64,000 nucleotides of DNA from Ornithinibacillus sp. 4-3 (lineage in GTDB: Bacteria; Bacillota; Bacilli; Bacillales; Amphibacillaceae), in the NCBI RefSeq assembly GCF_040958695.1, contig NZ_CP162599.1:3320001-3384000 (forward strand). The letters are read 5' to 3'. The notes below the pieces were generated by a model. The model was not told the DNA's origin, did not search any database, and saw nothing but the letters and a program-made list of their open reading frames with translations. A program made the position numbers and the translations under genes. Positions 34,667 to 43,604 of the stretch are shown in pieces (positions within the stretch are counted from its first letter, which is position 1; each line of letters opens with the position of its first letter).

Positions 34667-36151
34667 ATGTCAAATGTTAAACAAGTTCCACACGCCCCTG
34701 ATCGTAATATTGGAGAAGGTCCTTTCGAAAGGCTGATTATTCGGGGAGTAACGATGATTGATGGGTCGGGTACTCCACCTGATGGTTCTGTCGATATTGT
34801 TGTAGAGGGGAATAAAATCAAAGAGATTGTTCAAGCTGGATTGCCTGAGTCAGCATTAGCTAATGCAAAGGTAATTGATGCAGCAGGTATGTATGTGATG
34901 CCAGGTTTTGTGGATACACATGCTCATATTGGCGGGGTAAATCAAGGTGTTCCTGCAGAGTATGTTCACAAGCTATGGTTAGCTCATGGAGTGACAACTG
35001 TTCGTGATCCTGGCTCCTTTAATGGGGCAGATTGGACAATTCATGAAAAAGAACGCAGTGAAAAAAATGAGATTGTAGCACCACGAATTTATGCATATAC
35101 ATGTCCAAGAAATTGGGATAAGCCTCTAACTCCTGACAATGTTCCAGAATTTGTACAATGGGCCATAGAAAAAGGGTTTGATGGTTTTAAGATTATTAAT
35201 CGTTGGAATCCTGATACGATAGTTGCTTTACTTGAAGAAGCTAAGAAATACAATCTTGGAACAATGGCACATATCTCTCAAACGACAGCTGCTCGAATGG
35301 ATGCACTGCAAGCAGCAAGAGCAGGTCTAGGTTCTCTAGAGCATTGGTATGGACTACCTGAGGCTATGTTTGCAGATAGAACTGTTCAGCATTTTCCAGC
35401 TCATTATAATTATTCCAATGAGTATCATCGCTTTAGTCAGTCGGGTAGACTCTGGAAGCAAGCTGCTCCCCCACACAGCGATAAATGGAATGCAGTGATG
35501 GATGAACTGATTGAACTTGATTTCACGATGAATCCTACTTTTGCAATTTACGAAGCATCTCGTGATGCAGCAAGAGCACAAACTGCTGATTATCATGAAG
35601 AATATACCTATCCTTCTTTATGGAATTACTATCAACCTGATCCAACGAAACATGGATCGTTTTTTACTGATTGGACCACACAAGATGAAATCGAATGGAA
35701 AGAAAATTATCGACTATGGATGGCATTTATCAATGAATATAAAAATCGTGGTGGACGTATTTGTACTGGTTCTGATTCAGGCTTTATTTATAAAACATAT
35801 GGTTTTGACTTTATTCGTGAATTCGAGCTATTACAAGAAGCAGGTTTTCATCCATTGGAAGTAATCCGTGCAGCAACGTTAAAAGGAGCAGAACTTTTAT
35901 CAAAAGAAAATAATGTGCCAATGGAATTTGGTGTCATTCAACCTGGTTATTTAGCAGACCTTGTACTAGTAAAAGAGAATCCATTGCATAATTTTAAAAC
36001 ATTATATGGAAATGGCGCTTTAAGATTAAATAGAGATACAGGTGTAACAGAACGAGTTGGTGGTGTATCTTTCACTATTAAAGATGGTATTATTTACGAT
36101 GCCAAAGCATTATTAGAGGATGTAAAAGAAATGGTACATCACGCAAAATAA
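34667..36151 (+). CDS. Amidohydrolase-family metal-dependent hydrolase
   Basis: Cytoplasmic TIM-barrel hydrolase of 494 residues. The N-terminal beta-sandwich (LIIRGVTMIDGSG, VVEGNKIKEIV) leads into the metal motif PGFVDTHAHIGG with His85 and His87. Other probable ligands are a Lys in GFDGFKIINRW, His in MAHISQT and LEHWYG, and Asp in CTGSDSGF. The C-terminal part (MEFGVIQPGYLADLVLVKENPL) closes the sandwich. Relatives include imidazolonepropionase-like and prolidase-like amidohydrolases acting on cyclic amides or N-acyl compounds. AAGGAGGAAG lies 8 bases before the ATG. The likely activator is the LysR protein next door. The histidine pathway gene hutI would be a tempting label, but HutI proteins are shorter and I do not assign it. 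Confidence 0.85.
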   Translation: MSNVKQVPHAPDRNIGEGPFERLIIRGVTMIDGSGTPPDGSVDIVVEGNKIKEIVQAGLPESALANAKVIDAAGMYVMPGFVDTHAHIGGVNQGVPAEYVHKLWLAHGVTTVRDPGSFNGADWTIHEKERSEKNEIVAPRIYAYTCPRNWDKPLTPDNVPEFVQWAIEKGFDGFKIINRWNPDTIVALLEEAKKYNLGTMAHISQTTAARMDALQAARAGLGSLEHWYGLPEAMFADRTVQHFPAHYNYSNEYHRFSQSGRLWKQAAPPHSDKWNAVMDELIELDFTMNPTFAIYEASRDAARAQTADYHEEYTYPSLWNYYQPDPTKHGSFFTDWTTQDEIEWKENYRLWMAFINEYKNRGGRICTGSDSGFIYKTYGFDFIREFELLQEAGFHPLEVIRAATLKGAELLSKENNVPMEFGVIQPGYLADLVLVKENPLHNFKTLYGNGALRLNRDTGVTERVGGVSFTIKDGIIYDAKALLEDVKEMVHHAK

Positions 36152-36159
36152 CCAGACGA

Positions 36160-36193
36160 AAGCACACGGTTCAATTTGTGAGACCGTGTGCTT
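36160..36193. terminator. Bidirectional terminator between amidohydrolase and exporter genes
   Basis: AAGCACACGGT and ACCGTGTGCTT form an 11-bp stem followed by CTCTTTTTT on the plus strand. The convergent exporter gene ends at 36216. Confidence 0.8.
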
Positions 36194-36215
36194 CTCTTTT
36201 TTAGCTTAACTGTAT

Positions 36216-38231
36216 TTAACTGGGTTCTGTAGACCCCCGCTGCATTTGATACATTTGATAATAGACACCTTGTTCATCAATTAATTCTTGGTGATTTCCT
36301 GATTCCAAAATCTGGCCTTTTTCTAATACAAAAATTTTGTCTGCATTTTGAATGGTTGATAAACGATGTGCAATAACTAATGTTGTTCTTCCCCGCTTAA
36401 GCACTTCTAATGCACGCTGGATCAGATACTCTGTTTCTGTATCAATATTCGCAGTTGCTTCATCTAAAATTAAGATAGCTGGGTTAAAGGCGAGTGCTCG
36501 TGCAAAGGAAATTAATTGCCTTTCTCCTAAGGAGAGTGTGCTACCTCCTTCTGTTACAGGCTCATCATAGCCCTTTGGTAATTTATGAATAAATCGATCT
36601 GCACCAACAGCCTTTAATGCTTCTATTGCCGCTTCTTTAGAAATATTAGGATCATTCATGGTCACATTGGATAGGATAGTTCCGGAGAACATAAATGGAT
36701 CCTGAAGCACAATTCCCATATGGCTACGGACTTGTTGTCTTGACCATTTGTCCGTATCATTGCCATCAATGTAAATTTTACCTTTTTGTGGATCATAAAA
36801 ACGGAAGAGAACATTCATGATTGAGCTTTTCCCAGATCCTGTATGCCCTACAAAAGCAGCTGTTTCCCCAGCTTTCACATGAAAAGATAGATCATTAAGC
36901 ACATACTCATTTTCAAGATATGCGAAGCCTACCTTTTCAAATTTCACATCTCCGTTATATCTTGGGATTTTCTCATCTTTCAAATCTTCTCCAGGGTGAT
37001 CCATTAACGCAAACATACGACTTCCAGATGCACGTGCCTGTTCAATCAATGGAAACTGATTCACTAGCATCGTAATTGGTTCAAAGAGACGTGTTAAATA
37101 ATCGACCAATGCATAAAGCATCCCAATGGAAATAATACTTGTTGGTTCAAGTGATAGATTCCCGAAATACCATATAAAGGTAACAAAGGCGATATTCCTT
37201 AGCGCATGTACAAGATTAAATGAAGTTAGCGCATTTAAATGAATTAGCTTCTTATGATTTGCATAAATCTCTGTATTTAACTGCTCAAAATCTCCTTTGG
37301 TTTTCTCTTCTACTTGGAAGGCTTGAATAATCGGCATTCCGTGAATAACCTCACTAATATTTCCATTGATTTCACTATTTGCGGTACGAATATTTAAATT
37401 ATACCTAGAAGCAAATTTCTTATATAATTTTGCCCAAATTACAATAAGTGGAATAAGGAATAAACAAATAAATGCTAGCTTTGGATGTAAGAGATAAATC
37501 GCAATTAAAATACCTACCATATAAATAATACGAGTAATCACAATAGATAAGACACGCTCATACAACTCTCGTATTGCCTCTGTATCATTCGTTATTCGCG
37601 CTACAATTTTTCCAGCTGGCTGGTCAACAAAATAAGCCATTGGGATTTTCTGTGTATGCTGGAAGATATCATTACGCATCTTTCTAATAATCCGATTAGA
37701 AGCTTGTTGTAATAAGAAACGTTGAAAATATTTAAAGACTGCTGCAATCAATAATAAGCCCATGTATAAAGCTAGCAATAAAAGAACTGGATTTTGCTCT
37801 GGTTTAAAGAAAGCAAACATCTCTGCATCACTTATTTTCTCTGCCGATGCTTGAATCGTTTCTTCTGCTGTAATCGTAACTATCCCTTCAGAAAATTCCC
37901 TTCTTCCTTCCAAAGGCACGCGTTCGTTTACAAAATAATAATCCTTTTCAATCGCAATGATGGTCATCACTTTGGTTTGTTGTTCTGGATTGGGTAATCG
38001 ATCTGCTCGAACATAATTTTCTGAGCGGAAGCTTACCGCTTGATCAGCATCATCTATTGTTGCCCAAACACCTTCTATTCCCAGCACATGATCATCGATA
38101 ATTTTCTTAGCAATAAAAGGACCTGCAAGCTCTAATGTAGTCGCAATCATTAAACAAATAATCCCTAAAATAATTCCTTTTTTAAATCGGTAAGCGTAAG
38201 CTAATAAACGACGTTCTGTTCCATTTTTCAT
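36216..38231 (-). CDS. bmrD: ABC exporter half-transporter, BmrD/YheH type
   Basis: Fused membrane and ATPase half-transporter of 671 residues, matching the length of Bacillus YheH (BmrD). A distinguishing feature is the long insert between the first two membrane helices (about residues 45-145), which in BmrD forms an extracellular domain. The ATPase domain has Walker A GHTGSGKSS, Q-loop VLQDPFMF, Walker B ILDEATANID with the catalytic Glu present, and H-loop IAHRLSTI. Its signature is LSLGERQ in place of LSGGQ, the mark of the half that provides the non-canonical signature. It overlaps the partner gene by 4 bases. Together they form a heterodimeric multidrug exporter. The assignment rests on recall of family features. 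Confidence 0.88.
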   Translation of the reverse strand: MKNGTERRLLAYAYRFKKGIILGIICLMIATTLELAGPFIAKKIIDDHVLGIEGVWATIDDADQAVSFRSENYVRADRLPNPEQQTKVMTIIAIEKDYYFVNERVPLEGRREFSEGIVTITAEETIQASAEKISDAEMFAFFKPEQNPVLLLLALYMGLLLIAAVFKYFQRFLLQQASNRIIRKMRNDIFQHTQKIPMAYFVDQPAGKIVARITNDTEAIRELYERVLSIVITRIIYMVGILIAIYLLHPKLAFICLFLIPLIVIWAKLYKKFASRYNLNIRTANSEINGNISEVIHGMPIIQAFQVEEKTKGDFEQLNTEIYANHKKLIHLNALTSFNLVHALRNIAFVTFIWYFGNLSLEPTSIISIGMLYALVDYLTRLFEPITMLVNQFPLIEQARASGSRMFALMDHPGEDLKDEKIPRYNGDVKFEKVGFAYLENEYVLNDLSFHVKAGETAAFVGHTGSGKSSIMNVLFRFYDPQKGKIYIDGNDTDKWSRQQVRSHMGIVLQDPFMFSGTILSNVTMNDPNISKEAAIEALKAVGADRFIHKLPKGYDEPVTEGGSTLSLGERQLISFARALAFNPAILILDEATANIDTETEYLIQRALEVLKRGRTTLVIAHRLSTIQNADKIFVLEKGQILESGNHQELIDEQGVYYQMYQMQRGSTEPS

Positions 38232-39979
38232 GAGCGCTCACCTTCTTCCTGCATAAGCTGTTGCTGCTCATATTGCTCCTTATACCAACCGCCTGCTTGG
38301 ATGAGCTCATGATGTGTACCAGATTCGCTAATTCTTCCATCTTCAAGGACGATAATCAAATCTGCATGCACAACAGCAGATAAGCGATGTGCTGCGATCA
38401 ATGTTGTTTTTCCTTGTCGTGTTTCTCTTAAATGCTTAATAATATTTGCTTCTGTTTTACCGTCTACAGCAGACAAGGAATCATCTAGAATAAGAATTTC
38501 TGGTTCTTTAATAAATGCTCTAGCTAAAGCAATTCGCTGCTTTTGACCTCCTGATAAGGAAACACCACTTTCTCCAACTTGTGTGTCTAACCCTTGTGGT
38601 AGCTGCTTCATATCCTCTAGAAAATGGGCAAGCTCCATCACATGATAAATCTCTTCATCCGTAGCATCTTCCTTACCAAATTGAATATTTTCACGAATGG
38701 TTTTAGAAAATAACACTTGATCTTGCGGGACATATCCAATCCAATGTCTAATCTGTTGTAAATCTAGTTGTTCAATTCTCGTTCCTGCGAAGGAGATTTC
38801 TCCTCTCATATTCGGATATTCACGTAATAATAATTTAAATAATGTCGTTTTACCTGAACCAGTTTTCCCAACAATACCAATGGTTTGACCCTGCTTGATA
38901 CTTAATTCACGAATATCTAATTGATCCATTGCTGTTTCTGGATATGAAAATTTCACATTTCGAAAGTGAATATAATCAAGCTTCTTCACGTGTATCGTGG
39001 TATCAGGATTACTAATATCAGGCTTATAATCCAAGATCCCATTTACCCGATCCAAGGACGCATTTCCCCGTTGCATCACATTAATTAATTCCCCGACAGC
39101 GAACATCGGCCAAATCATCATCCCTAAATACACATTAAATGTGACTAAATCACCTAAGGTTATTGCATTTTGAAAAACCAGAAAAGCTCCATAACCAAGG
39201 CCAATCGTATAAGATATACCAACTAAGATATTAATCGTTGGTTCAAATAATGCATCAATACGAGCAACAGCCATATTTTTCTCATATACATTATCAGTCA
39301 TAGATGAAAAACGCTTTGCATCTTGCTTTTCCTGAACAAAGGCGCGAAGTACACGAACACCACGAATAGATTCTAACACTTCGTTGTTCATATCCCCAAA
39401 AGCATTTTGCGCTTTCGTAAATCGACGATGGATTGCTGCTCCATATTTATTAATAATAAATCCCATAATCGGTAAAGGTATTAATGCGGCGAGGGTCAAC
39501 TTCCAACTAATTGTAAATCCCATCATGGCAATAATCATGAACATAAAGGTCGTTGCATCAACTAGGGTTAATATTCCAAATCCTGCAGTCATGGAGAGTG
39601 CCTTTAAATCATTTGTACTTCGCGCCATCAAATCGCCTGTTCGAAACTTCCCAAAGAATTTCGGCGACATTTTCAAATAATGACCCATCAAGCGACTTCG
39701 CATACCCTTTTCTAAAATAATACTTCCACCAAATAAAGCATAGCTCCAGACATAAGAAATAACATAATCAATGATAATAATGGATAGATAGATGAGGAGA
39801 ACAGTCACTAAAATCTTCATCGTTAAGGAGTTAAAACGAATATGATCAATGACGAAGCCTAATAATTTAGGTGGAAGCAATCCAAGTGCGCTTGCAGAAA
39901 TCAGAGCTATTATAGCAATGGTATACCTTTTCCAATGCGCTTTAAAAAACCAACTTAATTTTCCAAGAACTGAAAACAT
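38228..39979 (-). CDS. bmrC: ABC exporter half-transporter, BmrC/YheI type
   Basis: Partner half-transporter, 583 residues from the ATG at 39979 (GGGGGA 7 bases upstream); YheI is 585. Six membrane helices precede the ATPase domain with Walker A GKTGSGKTT, Q-loop VPQDQVLF, canonical signature LSGGQKQRI, and Walker B ILDDSLSAVD. In the last motif the catalytic Glu is Asp, so one of the two shared ATP sites should be non-hydrolytic, as known for BmrCD. In B. subtilis the operon is preceded by a leader peptide gene (bmrB) for antibiotic-sensing attenuation. Only about 125 bases separate this gene from its upstream neighbour and I see no such leader. Confidence 0.88.
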   Translation of the reverse strand: MFSVLGKLSWFFKAHWKRYTIAIIALISASALGLLPPKLLGFVIDHIRFNSLTMKILVTVLLIYLSIIIIDYVISYVWSYALFGGSIILEKGMRSRLMGHYLKMSPKFFGKFRTGDLMARSTNDLKALSMTAGFGILTLVDATTFMFMIIAMMGFTISWKLTLAALIPLPIMGFIINKYGAAIHRRFTKAQNAFGDMNNEVLESIRGVRVLRAFVQEKQDAKRFSSMTDNVYEKNMAVARIDALFEPTINILVGISYTIGLGYGAFLVFQNAITLGDLVTFNVYLGMMIWPMFAVGELINVMQRGNASLDRVNGILDYKPDISNPDTTIHVKKLDYIHFRNVKFSYPETAMDQLDIRELSIKQGQTIGIVGKTGSGKTTLFKLLLREYPNMRGEISFAGTRIEQLDLQQIRHWIGYVPQDQVLFSKTIRENIQFGKEDATDEEIYHVMELAHFLEDMKQLPQGLDTQVGESGVSLSGGQKQRIALARAFIKEPEILILDDSLSAVDGKTEANIIKHLRETRQGKTTLIAAHRLSAVVHADLIIVLEDGRISESGTHHELIQAGGWYKEQYEQQQLMQEEGERS

Positions 39980-40048
39980 GGCATCTTCCCCCTTCATGTG
40001 CCCATGCTTTTGTCAGTAAACATTAGAGGTGCATTTCACTTGTAAAAA

Positions 40049-40075
40049 GTTAGGGCAGAATACATCCACCCTAAC
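40049..40075 (-). terminator. Terminator of the orphan receptor at 40106
   Basis: GTTAGGG and CCCTAAC form a stem with a 13-base loop, followed leftward by TTTTTAC. It lies 31 bases beyond the stop. Confidence 0.75.
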
Positions 40076-40105
40076 CTTCTATTATTTTCTCTACAAAATG
40101 TAGAA

Positions 40106-41677
40106 TTAATTACCAAATTCCATTCCAGGCCAAATGAGCGTATCCTGAATTGGGTGTTTTTTGAAGTTTTCAAGCCCTCGACTAGCTGTCACACTTTCTC
40201 TTACAAATAATGGAACCCATGGCGATTCCTCTACTAAAAATCCCTGTGCTTCTTCATAGAGTGCTAAGCGTTTGTCAATATCCACTTCTGCTCTTGCTTC
40301 TAATAATAAATCATTTAATTCTGCTGGCTCATAATGCATACGTGTAGACATTCCTTCTCCAAATAGCGAATATAAAATGTCCGCATCTGGCCAACCATAT
40401 CTCCATAAAATCATTTCATGCGCCCCTTCAGGAGTTTGCGCACGAATAGCCGCATCTTCTTGCACGACAAGCTTTATATCAATACCAATTTCCTTTAATT
40501 GATTCTGAATAATTTGCCCAATACGTTGCATAACTGGCTCATCCGTCATCCAAAGCTCAATCGTAAAGGCTTGCCCATCTTTCATCACAATACCATCTGA
40601 ATTTATTTCATCCCAACCAGCCTCTGCTAGTAATTGCTTCGCTCCCTCTACATCACGAGCATATTTCTCTGCTGCCATATCCTCTACTGCTTGACTATAA
40701 CCAAACACTGTTTTAGGTAAGGCACTATACGCTGGTTGTGCCATTCCATCTAATGCATGATCAATAATTGGATCACGATCAATTCCTTTAGCAATAGCCT
40801 GGCGGACTCTCTTATCTTCAAAAATCGGACGCTTCATATTAAATCCTAAATAAGTGTTACCATTCTCCAAAACCTTTTCTAAAGTAACTTCTGAATCTTC
40901 TTCCAGTTCCTTCAAATATTGTGGAGGTACATTAGCTAAAATATGTACTGTTCCATTTTTAAATTCCAATAATCTTGTATCATCATCCGAAATAAAACGG
41001 AAAGTTACTTTATCAAAATCCGGTGCACCTTCTGCACCCCAATTATAGTCCTCGAAAGGTTCATATGTGATGGATTCTCCACGCTTTGTTTCCACATGCT
41101 TTAATGGACCAGAGGCTACAGGATTTTTCTCAAATCCCTCTCCGGCATCATCTAATACTGATGTATCAATTACCCCCATATATGCAGTGGTAGCTCCTGG
41201 AAAGAATGGAGCATATGGCTCTGTCCAGGTAATTTGCACGGTATGCTCATCCACAGCTGTCATATCCTCAACTGGGCCTAAAATATCAAACACTGGTGAT
41301 ATTTCTAAAAATCTCTCCAAAGATTGAATTGTAGCCTCAGCTGTAACGGGTTCACCAGAATGAAATTTTGCATCTTCCTTTAAATGAAATGTTCCAACCT
41401 TAGAGTCCTCAGATATTTCATACTCCTCTACTAATCCTGGAATTAGATTGCCTTCAAAATCAAAGTTAAATAATTTATCAAATAGATGACCGTTTGTATC
41501 ATCTACCCATGTTGTACTTTGAACATCTAACGTATCTGGCTCTCTAACGGATGCGATAATTAATTCCTTTTCTCCGTCTTGATTGGTACGCTTACTGTTT
41601 GTGCCACTCTCTTGATTACCACAACCAACAAGTACCAACACTAATATTGCTGCTATCCCGAGTAGTATTTTTTTCAT
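40106..41677 (-). CDS. Orphan family-5 substrate-binding lipoprotein (nickel/peptide type)
   Basis: Receptor of 523 residues. I take the ATG at 41677 (MKKILLG), 10 bases after GGGGGA. Lipobox LVGC (Cys19), then a short linker. Its blocks differ from the other orphans: REPDTLDVQSTTW, FHLKEDAKFHSGEPV, KNPVASGPLKHVE and VRQAIAKGIDRDPI; the tail is LIWPGMEFGN. The ASGPLK block replaces GTGPF. It is therefore a separate orphan and not a member of the seven-protein clade. Its neighbours are a multidrug exporter downstream and a divergent hydroxyacid dehydrogenase. No permease or ATPase genes of its own are in the window. Confidence 0.9.
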   Translation of the reverse strand: MKKILLGIAAILVLVLVGCGNQESGTNSKRTNQDGEKELIIASVREPDTLDVQSTTWVDDTNGHLFDKLFNFDFEGNLIPGLVEEYEISEDSKVGTFHLKEDAKFHSGEPVTAEATIQSLERFLEISPVFDILGPVEDMTAVDEHTVQITWTEPYAPFFPGATTAYMGVIDTSVLDDAGEGFEKNPVASGPLKHVETKRGESITYEPFEDYNWGAEGAPDFDKVTFRFISDDDTRLLEFKNGTVHILANVPPQYLKELEEDSEVTLEKVLENGNTYLGFNMKRPIFEDKRVRQAIAKGIDRDPIIDHALDGMAQPAYSALPKTVFGYSQAVEDMAAEKYARDVEGAKQLLAEAGWDEINSDGIVMKDGQAFTIELWMTDEPVMQRIGQIIQNQLKEIGIDIKLVVQEDAAIRAQTPEGAHEMILWRYGWPDADILYSLFGEGMSTRMHYEPAELNDLLLEARAEVDIDKRLALYEEAQGFLVEESPWVPLFVRESVTASRGLENFKKHPIQDTLIWPGMEFGN

Positions 41678-41867
41678 AAGATGTAATTCCCCCATTTTTG
41701 ATTTAAAATCCTTGTTGTTTTCGCAATAAATCTATCATAAGCTAAAAAAATTTTTATAACAATATTTTAGTTCCAACTATTTTAAATTGTAAAATAACTC
41801 ATTTATAAAAGAGTTGAAGTTTGTTATAGTGAATTTAGGAAAAGGACAGATGATAGGAGGAATTACT

Positions 41868-42851
41868 TTGAAGCAAAAAATTGTTGTTTATAATCGTTTA
41901 GAAGCACCTGTCTTACATAAATTACAAGAAAAATATGAAGTTCACTTTTTTAAAGATATTAATACGAAAACAGATCCTGATTTTATAGCTCATTTAGCGG
42001 GTGCAGATGCATTAATTGGTCTAGAACTTCCCGTTGACCGAGAATTATTAGATCATGCTCCAAATGTAAAAATCGTAAGTAATGTCTCGGTTGGATATAA
42101 CAATCTAGATATAGATGAGCTAACAAAACGAGGTATTATGGCAACAAACACACCAGGAATTTTAACAGATACCGTTGCAGACACGATGATGACCATTTTA
42201 TTATCAACCGCACGTAGAGTTCCTGAGCTTGATCATTGGGTGAAGCAAGGAGATTGGGAGAAAATGATTGAAGTGGAGCATTACGGAATAGATGTTCACC
42301 ATAAAACACTTGGAATTATTGGGATGGGAAGAATAGGTGAAGCAATAGCTCAGCGAGCACACTTTGGATTTGATATGGATATTTTATATCATAATCGTTC
42401 CAGAAAACCAGAAGTGGAAGAGAAGTTCAATGCAACTTACTGCGATTTAGATGATTTATTAATGCAAGCTGATTTTATTTGTTTAATGACACCCTTAACC
42501 CCAGAAACAACGGGCTTATTAGGAGAAAGAGAATTTAAACTTATGAAGCAATCGGCTATCTTTATTAATGGTTCTCGTGGGAAAACGATTGTAGAGGCTG
42601 ATTTAATTGAAGCTTTACAGAACGGAGAAATCGCTGCAGCTGGGCTCGATGTGTTTGAAGAAGAGCCAGTTCATCCAGATAATCCTTTATTAAAAATGAA
42701 AAATGTCATCACTGTCCCACATATTGGATCATCCACTTGGGAAACAGAATTAAAAATGTCCGAGCTAGCCGCTCATAACTTAGAGCTTGGCTTAGAAGGG
42801 AAATGCCCACCAAATTTGATTAATAAGCGTGTTTGGGAAATGCAGAAGTAA
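41868..42851 (+). CDS. D-2-hydroxyacid dehydrogenase (glyoxylate/hydroxypyruvate/2-ketogluconate reductase type)
   Basis: NAD(P)-dependent oxidoreductase of 327 residues. The start is the TTG at 41868, 7 bases after AGGAGG; the longer open frame starts within upstream DNA lacking a ribosome site. The nucleotide-binding motif is LGIIGMGRIGEAIAQRA near residue 150. Catalytic residues of the family are Arg in NGSRGKTIVEADL, Glu in the GLDVFEEEP region and His in VPHIGSST. The length and the VSVGYNNLDIDEL block fit the YvcT/GhrB group. It reduces 2-oxo acids such as glyoxylate or hydroxypyruvate. It is transcribed alone and ends in two hairpins. Confidence 0.9.
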   Translation: MKQKIVVYNRLEAPVLHKLQEKYEVHFFKDINTKTDPDFIAHLAGADALIGLELPVDRELLDHAPNVKIVSNVSVGYNNLDIDELTKRGIMATNTPGILTDTVADTMMTILLSTARRVPELDHWVKQGDWEKMIEVEHYGIDVHHKTLGIIGMGRIGEAIAQRAHFGFDMDILYHNRSRKPEVEEKFNATYCDLDDLLMQADFICLMTPLTPETTGLLGEREFKLMKQSAIFINGSRGKTIVEADLIEALQNGEIAAAGLDVFEEEPVHPDNPLLKMKNVITVPHIGSSTWETELKMSELAAHNLELGLEGKCPPNLINKRVWEMQK

Positions 42852-42937
42852 AAAGATAGGAATGTTGTTATTTTAAAACATCCACAAAATAATCTAGAGG
42901 GAATAGTTAAAATTTCTTAGGAAATACTAGGTGGAAT

Positions 42938-42982
42938 AAAAGAGTCGCTAATATCTGATGACAAAGAGAAGTGACTCTTTTT
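42938..42982 (+). terminator. First terminator-like hairpin after the dehydrogenase
   Basis: AAAAGAGTC and GACTCTTTTT form a 9-bp stem with a long loop, about 90 bases beyond the stop at 42851. Confidence 0.45.
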
Positions 42983-42994
42983 CCATATAAAGAA

Positions 42995-43012
42995 GACCGC
43001 CATTAGGCGGTC
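42995..43012. terminator. Strong terminator between dehydrogenase and hypothetical gene
   Basis: GACCGCC-ATTA-GGCGGTC is a perfect 7-bp stem with a tetraloop followed by CTTTTAGTTT. Confidence 0.75.
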
Positions 43013-43087
43013 CTTTTAGTTTGTAAATATATTTTCATATCGATGAAAGCATTTTTAAGGGGTAATTATGCTTTATACTCAATTGCA

Positions 43088-43567
43088 TTAAAATTCATAT
43101 AAAACCTCAATATCTTCTACTTTCTGAATCTGCGCAGGATCTGATTCTAAAATGAGTGATTTCACAATAAAAGTAATATAATCACCATTATTTAAATCTA
43201 CTCCTCCTCTTGGAAAAGAATATAATTCTAAACCACCTATCGATTCAAAATATGCCAGATAATCTTCTGTTTCCTCATCGTTATTGCCTTTTGATACAAG
43301 TCTTCCTGGTCCTAGATAATCCTTAAAATAACGATTCATATAATAAAAATACTCTCTATCAAACTCTATATCGCCTTTTTCTCTCCGATCAAGGTAGCCA
43401 TGGTAGTAATAGCCAGAAAAGCGGGTTCCTTCTATTTCCTCCACGTCCTCTATATCCTCTGCCGCTTTCGGCTCTACTTCTCTTTTTTCAGATATACTTT
43501 GCTCATGGAAAAATAACGTGATGACAAATACTACTCCTAACAAAGACCAGAAAATCATCTTTTTCAT
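43088..43567 (-). CDS. Hypothetical membrane-anchored or secreted protein
   Basis: I do not recognise this 159-residue protein. A basic start and one hydrophobic segment (residues 4-19) suggest a membrane anchor or uncleaved signal with the rest outside. A Glu-rich linker (EAEDIEDVEEIEG-like, residues 32-48) leads to a soluble domain rich in Tyr, Phe and Asp (FSGYYYHGYLDRREKG, YFYYMNRYFKDYLGPG). It has no Cys after the first segment, so it is not a lipoprotein. The ribosome site AAGGAAGG precedes the ATG. It follows the AraC-type regulator gene by 37 bases in the same direction, so they may form an operon. Confidence 0.75.
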   Translation of the reverse strand: MKKMIFWSLLGVVFVITLFFHEQSISEKREVEPKAAEDIEDVEEIEGTRFSGYYYHGYLDRREKGDIEFDREYFYYMNRYFKDYLGPGRLVSKGNNDEETEDYLAYFESIGGLELYSFPRGGVDLNNGDYITFIVKSLILESDPAQIQKVEDIEVLYEF

Positions 43568-43604
43568 CTCAATGAAACACCTTCCTTGTGAGAGCCGAGA
43601 CCTT

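Noticed and set aside
34667..36151. hutI (imidazolonepropionase)
   Set aside because: The protein is longer than HutI, is not linked to hutPH and lies beside its own LysR regulator. Only the superfamily is supported.
36216..39979. A bmrB-type leader peptide and attenuator for the exporter operon
   Set aside because: The short upstream gap contains a terminator for the neighbouring gene but no small frame with a ribosome site that I could support.
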